Positions 32,665-38,918 of a DNA stretch of 38,918 bases are shown here, in pieces (positions within the stretch are counted from its first letter, which is position 1; each line of letters opens with the position of its first letter). The stretch covers positions 1 through 38,918 of the forward strand of contig JAPYNU010000047.1 in NCBI GenBank assembly GCA_028283245.1, given 5' to 3'. The stretch comes from Candidatus Aldehydirespirator catecholifindens (GTDB lineage Bacteria; Actinomycetota; Acidimicrobiia; Acidimicrobiales; Aldehydirespiratoraceae). Below the pieces are notes generated by a model, which was not told where the DNA came from, did not search any database, and saw only the letters and a program-made list of their open reading frames with translations. The translations under genes were made by a program, and so were the position numbers.

Positions 32665-33905
32665 ACGCCTTGGCGGAAGTACAAACCGGCATCCATGACG
32701 TGTCAGGTGACTGGACGTTTCGCACCGCCGACACAAAGCAGGTCACGCACGGGATTCATGCCTATCCCGCCATGATGATACCGCAAATCGCGCAACGACT
32801 TGTCCGAACCTACGGACGCGAAGGAGCATTCCTGTTTGACCCATATTGCGGGTCGGGAACGACTCTCTTGGAGGGGATGCTGGCGGGCACACAAGCGGCG
32901 GGAACCGACCTGAATCCGCTTGCCCGCCTCATCGCCCGCGTCAAGACAACGCCAATCAGTCTTGCCGCGCTTGATCGGGCGGTTAGGAAGTTCCCCTGCA
33001 TGGCATCACGCATTGACTTTCCCATTCCCGATGTTCCAAACATGGACTTCTGGTTTTCTCCGAAATCGCAACGCGACCTTGCAGCAATCCGGTATCACAT
33101 AGACGGCATGGCGGATAGCCGAATTGCAGACGTGTTTCGGGTGGCTTTCAGCTTGGCGGTGCGCAAGGCATCATGGACACGAAAGTCCGAGTTTAAGCTA
33201 TATCGCATGTCTGAACGTCAAAGGGAGCGTCACAACCCGGAGCCGTTTTCGTTCATGCTGAAATCGCTTGCCGAAATCAGGCATGCGTTGCAATCACTCA
33301 ATCGCAACGTATCCAGCAAGGTTCCTTTGCCGGTCGTCCATGACTTCAACACGGTTTCCGGCATTCCTACGGAGATTGCGCCGATTGATTTGGTGGTCAC
33401 ATCGCCGCCGTATGGGGATTCACGGACAACCGTTGCCTATGGTCAGTTTTGCCGTCTTTCTTCGCAATGGCTTGGTTACACGAAAGCGAGCCGCGTGGAT
33501 GCAATGCTGATGGGTGGCAAGAAGATACCCACGTTGCCCGCGTTCGGAATCAGGAAACTGGATCGCGTCATTGCGAAGATTGCAGACGTTCACGAGTGCC
33601 GCGCCCGTGAAGTCGCTTCGTTCTTCGTCGACTATCGAGCTTCAATCAGGAACGTCGCTCGCTTAATGGCCCTAGGAGGCTATGCTTGCTACGTTGTAGG
33701 CAATCGCACAGTGAAAGGACAGACCGTGCCAACAGGCGAAGCCACCGCCTCTTTCTTCGAGGAAAACGGCTTTGAGAAGATAGGAGTCGGCTACCGCGAG
33801 ATACCCAACAAGCGAATGCCTTCCGTCAACTCTCCTAGCAATGTTCCTGGCGATACCGGGCAGACAATGAAGACAGAGCAAATCGTCATTTGCCGGAAGG
33901 TCTGA
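32661..33905 (+). CDS. DNA (cytosine-N4)-type methyltransferase of a type II restriction-modification pair
   Basis: A 414-residue methyltransferase. Motif I (SAM binding) is FDPYCGSGTT at 59-68; the catalytic motif IV is SPPY at 248-251 within VVTSPPYGDS. SPPY, as opposed to DPPY/NPPY, favours N4-cytosine methylation, although N6-adenine cannot be excluded by motif alone. The order I then IV, with ~180 residues between, suggests the recognition domain lies between them. The start ATG 32661 overlaps the transposase stop, and the stop is 2 nt before the nuclease GTG, so the three genes look co-translated. The predicted site is CCWGG or CCSGG-like from the partner nuclease family. Confidence 0.87.
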   Translation: MNALAEVQTGIHDVSGDWTFRTADTKQVTHGIHAYPAMMIPQIAQRLVRTYGREGAFLFDPYCGSGTTLLEGMLAGTQAAGTDLNPLARLIARVKTTPISLAALDRAVRKFPCMASRIDFPIPDVPNMDFWFSPKSQRDLAAIRYHIDGMADSRIADVFRVAFSLAVRKASWTRKSEFKLYRMSERQRERHNPEPFSFMLKSLAEIRHALQSLNRNVSSKVPLPVVHDFNTVSGIPTEIAPIDLVVTSPPYGDSRTTVAYGQFCRLSSQWLGYTKASRVDAMLMGGKKIPTLPAFGIRKLDRVIAKIADVHECRAREVASFFVDYRASIRNVARLMALGGYACYVVGNRTVKGQTVPTGEATASFFEENGFEKIGVGYREIPNKRMPSVNSPSNVPGDTGQTMKTEQIVICRKV

Positions 33906-33907
33906 TT

Positions 33908-34612
33908 GTGCAGTTGCGGGAATTGCGCAAGCTCTTGCAGGAATTGAGCGACCAGGGATTTGTGCCGTCTACACGGAAGGGGTCAACGGGAATCGGCCAC
34001 ACGCTTGAATCGTGTTTAGGCGTATCGGAGAACAACCTGCCCATCCCAGACATTGGCGGACGAACGGAGATAAAAGCGACACGCAGCACCGCCAACAACC
34101 TGATCACCCTTTTCACGTTCAACGAGATGGCATGGGAAAAGCCTCAGTCAACCGTCATTCAGCGCTGGGGAACGTGGGACGAAGCGAAGAACCGCCATTC
34201 GCTCTATAGCACGGTATCGGCAACAGGTCCGAACCGGCAGGGACTTCAAGTCATGCTGGACGACAACTCCTATACTATTTCAGTGATAGACACCGCAACG
34301 AGTGAAGTTATCGCGTCATGGGATTTGGTCAACGTTGCCGGTAAGTTCTTTGCCAAATTCGGGCGACTTCTCTTGGTTCATGCAGACACGAGAAGAGGCG
34401 TGAACGGCGAGGAATTTCACTTTAACCAGGCAAACCTTTTGAGTAAACCAGACTCAAAAACCTTTCGTGACAGTTTCCTGTCAGGCAAAGCACTCATTGA
34501 CATACGAATGTACTTGAAGCCGTCAGGTGCATCGCGCAATCACGGCACGGGCTTTCGTGTGCGTGAGCACGATTTGCCTAGCCTGTTTGGGCGCGTGGAC
34601 AATTTGCTATAA
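33908..34612 (+). CDS. MvaI/BcnI-family type II restriction endonuclease
   Basis: A 234-residue nuclease. The family core is visible: GFVPSTRKGSTGIGHTLESCLGV (TGIG at 27-30, Glu34), SENN, then the catalytic PDIGGRTEIK (Asp48, Glu54-x-Lys56). MvaI and BcnI cut CCWGG and CCSGG and act as monomers, so one small gene suffices; the exact specificity here is not readable. I chose GTG 33908 because GGAAGG lies 7 nt upstream and immediately follows the methyltransferase stop; a TTG at 33890 is an alternative. GC is clearly lower than in the host genes. Confidence 0.87.
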   Translation: MQLRELRKLLQELSDQGFVPSTRKGSTGIGHTLESCLGVSENNLPIPDIGGRTEIKATRSTANNLITLFTFNEMAWEKPQSTVIQRWGTWDEAKNRHSLYSTVSATGPNRQGLQVMLDDNSYTISVIDTATSEVIASWDLVNVAGKFFAKFGRLLLVHADTRRGVNGEEFHFNQANLLSKPDSKTFRDSFLSGKALIDIRMYLKPSGASRNHGTGFRVREHDLPSLFGRVDNLL

Positions 34613-34769
34613 GCGGAATCGCACTGCCGAGAGCAGGTGCTAGGTGATAGCCACCGATCTCGATGCCAGCTTCTACGAGTTGCTTCACAGCCTGTTGGCT
34701 TCGTTCGATTGCTGTCGGATCGACGTGAGGGTTGGCTTGGACGATTTCATCCAGTTGATTCTGTTGCAT
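34578..34769 (-). CDS. Small protein after xdhD, C-terminus probably altered by the insertion
   Basis: A 63-residue frame starting at ATG 34769 with AGGA 4 nt upstream, 38 nt after the xdhD stop, on the same strand. Residues 1-50 look like a genuine small helical protein (LDEIVQANPHVDPTAIERSQQAVKQLVEAGIEIGGYHLAP). The last ~13 residues read into the antisense of the nuclease gene end, so the natural stop may have been lost to the mobile element. No family is recognised. Its position between xdhD and ssnA suggests it belonged to the molybdenum-hydroxylase operon. Confidence 0.5.
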   Translation of the reverse strand: MQQNQLDEIVQANPHVDPTAIERSQQAVKQLVEAGIEIGGYHLAPALGSAIPLIANCPRAQTG

Positions 34770-34807
34770 CGGGTCCTAAGCCTGTCGACGGTTGTTGCGT
34801 GGGGGGA

Positions 34808-37747
34808 TTATGAGGCTTTTAGGGCGGTCCAGACTCGTTCGGGGGTGAACGGTAGATCGTTGATGGCGACACCGGTGGCGTTCAAGATGGCGTTTCGCAC
34901 TGCTGGGGCCACTCCATCTTTGGGGATTTCGGCCACGGCCTTAGCACCGAAGGGGCCGCTGTCCTCCATGGTCTGCACCAGATAAACCACAGTCTCGGGC
35001 ATTTCGTCGGCTCGGTAGATCTTGTAAGGGCCAAAAGACGGATTGACCATGCGTCCCTCATCGTCGAGCACGATCTCTTCGCAGTGGGCGTAACCGAGTG
35101 CTTGGATCATGCCGCCCTCCACCTGGCCTGAAGCGGTGACAGGGTTGATGGCCACGCCGCAGTCCACCGCCATCACCAGCTTGGTGACAGTGACCTGACC
35201 GGTATCAACATCCACCTCCACTTCAGCGAACTGCGCAGCGAAAGGCGGCGGACAGGCGGGTGACACATGTGAGGCGGTGCCCATGATCTGTTCTTGATCC
35301 TGCCAGTGCAACGAATCAAGAGCGATCTCCTCCATAGTGACCGAACGCCCGTCAGCCGCATAAGCACGGCGATCACGCAACTCAATGGTGCATGGTTCAT
35401 CCACCTCAAGCAGCATCGCGGCTCTCGCTTTGAGCCGGTCGCGCACCACCTCCGCAGCCTGCAGCGCAGCCGTGCCAGAAATATAGGTAGTGGACGAGGC
35501 GTAAGCCCCGGTATCGAACGGGGTCATGTCGGTGTCGCTGGAATAAACCTTGATGTCATCAAGGGGCACACCCAGCACTTCAGCGGCGATCTGTCCGATT
35601 ACGGTGTCAGCACCAGTGCCAAGATCAGTGGCGCCGATCAACATGTTGAACGAGCCGTCGTCGTTGAGCTTGATCGAGCAGCCCCCCATATCCAAAAACG
35701 GGATAGCGGTGCCATGCATACAGAAAGCGAACCCCAAGCCCCGCCGGATATTCGGTCGATCCGCTGGCACCTTCCAGGACTGATCATTGCGGCGATCCCA
35801 GTCGATTTCGCGCATGCCCTGAGCCACGCACTCCTCAATACCTGACGACATCACTTTCGGATACTCATCAAGTTCGCCTTCGGCCACAGCACGCTCGCCG
35901 AGATGCGGGGCAATATCCATTTCGTCGCCCACCTTCACCCAGCTACGGCGCTTGAACTCAATCGGGTCGACCTCCAAAGCCTGAGCGATGTCCTCCATAT
36001 GAGCTTCGAGAGCGAACTCGGCTTGAGGTGCTCCGTAACCCCGATACGCCCCCGGCACTGGAATATTGGTGTAAACAACACGGCAGTCGAACCTCTTGGA
36101 CGCAGCGTTATAGGAGGTAAGGCCTCGCAGCCCCGACACGATCTGCACGGTGAAACCGTGAGTGCCGTATGGGCCGGTGTTACCGATGATGTCCATGTCC
36201 TGAGCGAGCAGAGTGCCGTCGGCATCCACCGCAGTGCGGAACGTGATGGTCTGAGGATGGCGGGTGCGGCTGGCGTAGAACTCTTCAGCACGATCAAGCT
36301 CTAGACGCACCGGTCGGCGAGTGGCGATAGCAAGATGCGCCACAATGTCTTCGATCAGCATTTCTTGCTTGGCGCCGAAACCGCCGCCGATGCGAGGCTT
36401 GATGACGCGAATGTCTTTGACATCCATGCCGATCAACGGGGCCAGCATCCGGCGGGTATGGAACGGCACCTGGGTGGCGGTGCGCACCACCATGCGCTCA
36501 TCAGAGTCAAGCCACGCCATCGAAATGTGAGGCTCTATCGGGCATTGCTGCACCTGATGCACCCTGAAGGTCTGCTCAAAGACATGAGGAGCGCCTGAGA
36601 AGTTGCCGTCCACATCGCCACGCTTGGCGGTGATGTGATGCACCAGATTGCGCTGCGGGTCACAGATATGGGTGGTGTCGTCCTCGTCGTGGATCTTCGG
36701 GGCTTCGGCGTCCATCGCGGAACGCTCATCAAACAGCGCTGGCAGCACTTCGTATTCCACTTCGATGAGCCGCAGCGCCTCCTCGGCGGCTTCGACGGTT
36801 TCGGCAGCCACAGCAGCCACACGATCACCGACATGGCGCACCCTGTCATCGAAACTGACCTGATCGTAGGGGTGAGGGTTGGGCCAACTCTGGCCGCCAG
36901 ACGCGTATTTGACTCGTGGAGTGTTGTCGTAATGCAGCACAGCATGAACTCCAGGCAGCGCTCGAGCCTTCGAGTCGTTGATGCTGCGGATCTTGGCGTG
37001 GGCGTGAGGGCTGCGAAGCACTTTGGCGTAAAGCATTCCGCGAGGCTCAATGTCGTCGGTGAACGCCGGGTTGCCTTTGGCTAGACGCACTGCGTCAACT
37101 TTGATTTCGGGTTTGCCGACCACCGCCATGTTGGGCACTTCACGCGACGGAACCAGACGCGGCACCGCCACAGAAGCTTCGGGTGGCGAAGCCTGGGGAT
37201 CATCGGGGTCAAACGCTGGTGCAGGGTTTCGACCGTCACTCAAAGGCGGGATTATCAACGGCGCGAAAGCTTCGACGCTGTCGCCTCGCAGCATGGCAGC
37301 AGCACGTTTGACGGCTTCGACCGGTTTCACGTATGCCGTTTCACGGTCGAGAATGCCCCCAAGCATGTCGCGGATCTCTGCTTCGGACGGATCGGGTTTC
37401 TCTTGCAGCAATGCGAGCGTGCCCAGGATCATGGCGCCAGCCGAGTAGCCCGACTGGAAAGCTCCAACTGCGGAGAAAGCGGCTTGTATGGGATGCAGTT
37501 CCGGCGAGACGTTGAGCGACTCAACAGTGGTGACACTATGACCATGGGCCGAAGCCGCGAGGATCACATCAGCTGAGGCGAGCCGACCGTCATAAAGGAT
37601 CGCCGCTGCGCCGGTTTCACCGCTTTCAGAGCCGTAACGCACCGAGAACATCCCCAAGCGCCGCAAGGCTTCGCGCAGGGTGACATGCGCTTCAACGGAC
37701 ACCGTGGCTGGTGATCCGTTCAAGTCGAAGGTCACATCCATCGCCAT
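34808..37747 (-). CDS. xdhD: XdhD-like molybdenum hydroxylase with a cysteine-free ferredoxin-like domain
   Basis: A 979-residue fused protein. Residues 1-155 follow the two-domain 2Fe-2S small-subunit fold of xanthine-dehydrogenase-type enzymes (FDLNGSPATVSVEAHVTLREALRRLGM, LHPIQAAFSAVGAFQSGYSAGAMI). All eight cluster-ligand positions are non-Cys: Ser40, Thr45, Ala48, Asp60, Ser99, Ser102, Asp134, Glu136. Residues ~205-979 are the molybdopterin subunit: GGGFGAKQEM, GAYRGYGAPQAEFALEAHMED, GATDLGTGADTV and SGPFGAKAVAEIP with the catalytic Glu. E. coli XdhD, as I recall it, has the same degenerate N-terminus, which supports membership of the selenium-dependent molybdenum hydroxylase group. It overlaps the FAD subunit gene (TGATG). 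The substrate is probably a purine or another N-heterocycle; electrons must leave by a route not using its own Fe-S centres. Confidence 0.88.
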   Translation of the reverse strand: MAMDVTFDLNGSPATVSVEAHVTLREALRRLGMFSVRYGSESGETGAAAILYDGRLASADVILAASAHGHSVTTVESLNVSPELHPIQAAFSAVGAFQSGYSAGAMILGTLALLQEKPDPSEAEIRDMLGGILDRETAYVKPVEAVKRAAAMLRGDSVEAFAPLIIPPLSDGRNPAPAFDPDDPQASPPEASVAVPRLVPSREVPNMAVVGKPEIKVDAVRLAKGNPAFTDDIEPRGMLYAKVLRSPHAHAKIRSINDSKARALPGVHAVLHYDNTPRVKYASGGQSWPNPHPYDQVSFDDRVRHVGDRVAAVAAETVEAAEEALRLIEVEYEVLPALFDERSAMDAEAPKIHDEDDTTHICDPQRNLVHHITAKRGDVDGNFSGAPHVFEQTFRVHQVQQCPIEPHISMAWLDSDERMVVRTATQVPFHTRRMLAPLIGMDVKDIRVIKPRIGGGFGAKQEMLIEDIVAHLAIATRRPVRLELDRAEEFYASRTRHPQTITFRTAVDADGTLLAQDMDIIGNTGPYGTHGFTVQIVSGLRGLTSYNAASKRFDCRVVYTNIPVPGAYRGYGAPQAEFALEAHMEDIAQALEVDPIEFKRRSWVKVGDEMDIAPHLGERAVAEGELDEYPKVMSSGIEECVAQGMREIDWDRRNDQSWKVPADRPNIRRGLGFAFCMHGTAIPFLDMGGCSIKLNDDGSFNMLIGATDLGTGADTVIGQIAAEVLGVPLDDIKVYSSDTDMTPFDTGAYASSTTYISGTAALQAAEVVRDRLKARAAMLLEVDEPCTIELRDRRAYAADGRSVTMEEIALDSLHWQDQEQIMGTASHVSPACPPPFAAQFAEVEVDVDTGQVTVTKLVMAVDCGVAINPVTASGQVEGGMIQALGYAHCEEIVLDDEGRMVNPSFGPYKIYRADEMPETVVYLVQTMEDSGPFGAKAVAEIPKDGVAPAVRNAILNATGVAINDLPFTPERVWTALKAS

Positions 37748-38487
37748 CAGATCAACTCCTCGTTCACGCGGGCGGTCAAGGTGGCGGCCAGATGCAGGCG
37801 GTAGTCGCGGCTGCCCCGGAAGTCGCCGGTCGGTGCTAGGCCAGCGGTCGGGTGGCTGGGGTCAACCAGCACAGGATGATCGGCCACGCCAGTGAGAGCT
37901 AGCGACACGCCTGCTTCGCTGCTGCGGCCATATGCGGCGACTATCGGGATGTCGGCCGGGGTGCGTGCAGTGCTAGCCATGGCGGTGCGTCCCGTCGTTG
38001 CGACAGACACCGCAATGATCAACGCCCCCGGTGACAGACCGGACCTGAGCAACCCCGACAGGCTGCGACGCGATGTGCTGTCATCGTCGGCGGCGATCAG
38101 TTCCACTTCGGCATCATGCGCTAGAAGTCCGGCCAGCAGCAAGCTCTCGGGTGAGCCTTTGGCTATCAAGCCGCCCACCGTCGCCAGCGTCCGCAGTGTG
38201 GAAGGCTGCTCAGCGCGTGCCAGTTCACGTAGCGAGTCAGGTAGCAGTTCGCTGCGCCACACCGCTTCCAGCGTGGCGGTCGCGCCGACACGCACTCGCC
38301 CGCTGGCTTCTCCGGTTGTGATCTTGTCGAGTCCCAGCGCTTGCAAGTCAACCGCCTCTAGGTCGGAAGGGTCTCGATCGGCGTTGAGGGTAGTGCCGCC
38401 GCCTAACGCCACCCGGCGAGGCGAGCGCAGCAGTTCAAGAGCCTCCTCAATGGAGACAGGACGGTGATAGCCAGAAACTAAAGGCAT
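37747..38487 (-). CDS. ygfM: FAD-binding subunit of the molybdenum hydroxylase (YgfM-like)
   Basis: A 246-residue FAD domain of the molybdopterin-dehydrogenase type. YHRPVSIEEALELL is the usual opening, ALGGGTTLNAD stands for the LAGGT..L FAD loop, and RTLATVGGLIAKGSPESLL stands for the TxGGNia..SP loop. The start ATG 38487 (MPLVSGYHRP) is chosen from the family pattern; the frame extends to 38535 without sense. It overlaps xdhD by one base (TGATG). It would pass electrons between the Mo subunit and an acceptor, but the partner's Fe-S relay is missing. Confidence 0.83.
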   Translation of the reverse strand: MPLVSGYHRPVSIEEALELLRSPRRVALGGGTTLNADRDPSDLEAVDLQALGLDKITTGEASGRVRVGATATLEAVWRSELLPDSLRELARAEQPSTLRTLATVGGLIAKGSPESLLLAGLLAHDAEVELIAADDDSTSRRSLSGLLRSGLSPGALIIAVSVATTGRTAMASTARTPADIPIVAAYGRSSEAGVSLALTGVADHPVLVDPSHPTAGLAPTGDFRGSRDYRLHLAATLTARVNEELI

Positions 38488-38764
38488 AGGTGCGAACGCT
38501 AGCAAACATAAGGCAACCCCCGACCCGACTCGCATTCGCTCCGCTTCACTGCGTTCGCTGCGGGCATCGCCATCAGGGGCTCAGACGGCAGTCGCGCTCA
38601 TAGCGTGCAGCTTGAAAATCATCCGCACAAAGTGGTGCTTGACGAGGTCCAGAGAGTGACTGAGCCATCCTAATTCAACAAGCACACGCTTTCAAACCGG
38701 CACAGCCCAGCAGATGCGTCTGCCTGATTGAGGCAGCGATGAGTAGGAGGGAGGGGGAGGGGGG
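38488..38764. other. Intergenic with hairpins and a purine-rich tract
   Basis: 277 nt with no gene seen. Two mutually exclusive hairpins lie at 38710-38736: GCAGA/TCTGC (38710-38723) and CTGCCT/AGGCAG (38720-38736). They are followed by a G-rich run GGAGGGAGGGGGAGG at 38746-38760. This is downstream of the Calx-beta gene on the minus strand and may be its transcription end, though no T-run is present. Confidence 0.4.
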
Positions 38765-38917
38765 TTAGTCGTTGTCTTTTATGGTGATGATGGCTTGTCC
38801 GTCAGCGATTTGTGCGCCTTGTGGGTTTGTGAGTTCTATCTGGAATGTTTCGGTGGGTTCTGGGGTGTTGTCGTCTGTGATGTGGATGATTCCGATGCTG
38901 AGGGTGGTGCCTGGACG
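38765..38917 (-). CDS. C-terminal end of a Calx-beta domain protein, cut by the window edge
   Basis: The last 50 residues of a protein reading in from beyond the right edge: GIIHITDDNTPEPTETFQIE followed by LTNPQGAQIADGQAIITIKDND and TAA. This is the second half of a Calx-beta repeat (DD...PE..E.F.v.L.n..g..i..g.a.vtI.DnD). Such repeats bind Ca2+ in large secreted or surface adhesion proteins. The start and full size are outside the window. Confidence 0.8.
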   Translation of the reverse strand, partial: RPGTTLSIGIIHITDDNTPEPTETFQIELTNPQGAQIADGQAIITIKDND

Positions 38918-38918
38918 G

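Larger units (their letters stand above)
31614..34612 (+). mobile_element. IS1595-family element carrying a restriction-modification system
   Basis: The left boundary is inferred at 31614-31617, where homology to the DUF222 paralogue ends and a GGGG-start sequence begins (IS1595 ends often begin with G-runs). The content is transposase, N4-cytosine methyltransferase and MvaI/BcnI-type nuclease, all on the plus strand and overlapping or nearly so. Base composition is lower in GC than the flanks, especially across the nuclease. I could not find a matching inverted repeat or an 8-bp target duplication near the right side, so the right end is only approximate. Confidence 0.65.

Noticed and set aside
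34745..34775. CTGTTG at ~34761 as a target duplication partner of AACTGTTG at the left junction
   Set aside because: Only six bases match, it falls inside the small gene's normal-looking coding sequence, and no terminal repeat is adjacent.
34798..34812. GGGGGGATTAT near the xdhD stop as the right end of the IS1595 element
   Set aside because: It resembles the left end (GGGGAATTAT) but in direct rather than inverted orientation, and it lies at the coding end of xdhD.
1..38918. tRNA or rRNA genes and a CRISPR locus
   Set aside because: I looked for cloverleaf-type arms with a TTCGA loop, rRNA signatures and spaced repeats and recognised none by eye; a covariance search would be decisive.

Overview
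The window looks like a chromosomal segment of a high-GC actinomycetote, probably of the Acidimicrobiia. This is an inference from several things: the topA / MFS / tmk / holB gene order, a Tad pilus locus with no outer-membrane secretin, an F420-type luciferase-like oxidoreductase, DUF222-HNH (13E12-type) genes, and many ATGA start/stop overlaps. NhaA beside a complete seven-gene Mrp antiporter operon suggests a saline or alkaline habitat. No rRNA, tRNA or CRISPR array was recognised.

Layout. 1-5500 is an accessory, partly decayed islet. It holds a truncated gene at the left edge, an unknown gene whose C-terminal segment is repeated in inverted orientation on the front of a macro-domain protein, a degenerate HAD-like protein, a DUF222-HNH nuclease with a leaderless promoter, and stubs of DUF5131 (phage Gp37/Gp68) and Panacea/DUF4065 genes. 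5548-12003 (minus) is a replication block: topA, MFS transporter, tmk, holB. 12090-13496 (minus) is nhaA, divergent from mrpABCDEFG (13636-19578, plus). 19620-24711 (minus) is a Tad/Flp pilus operon (cpaE, cpaF, tadB, tadC, flp, tadE) followed by a STAS anti-anti-sigma factor and an anti-sigma ATPase. 24981-27874 (minus) carries an LLM oxidoreductase, a tiny repeat-built ORF and a secreted protein.

27949-38487 (minus) is a molybdenum-hydroxylase locus resembling the E. coli ygfM-xdhD-ssnA-yqeB neighbourhood: yqeB-like, xdhC, ssnA-like, then after an interruption a fused xdhD-like subunit and an FAD subunit. The N-terminal ferredoxin-like domain of the large subunit has lost all eight expected Fe-S cysteines. 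The interruption (31408-34612, plus) is the most striking object here. A second DUF222 gene is broken after 70 codons by an IS1595-family transposase gene, followed in a tight operon by an N4-cytosine methyltransferase and an MvaI/BcnI-type restriction endonuclease. The transposase has lost a catalytic Asp and two zinc-ribbon Cys, so the restriction-modification pair looks like stranded cargo. The right edge enters a Calx-beta protein.

A theme across the window is in-frame low-complexity repeat expansion (15, 18, 21 and 60 bp units) inside otherwise conserved enzymes.
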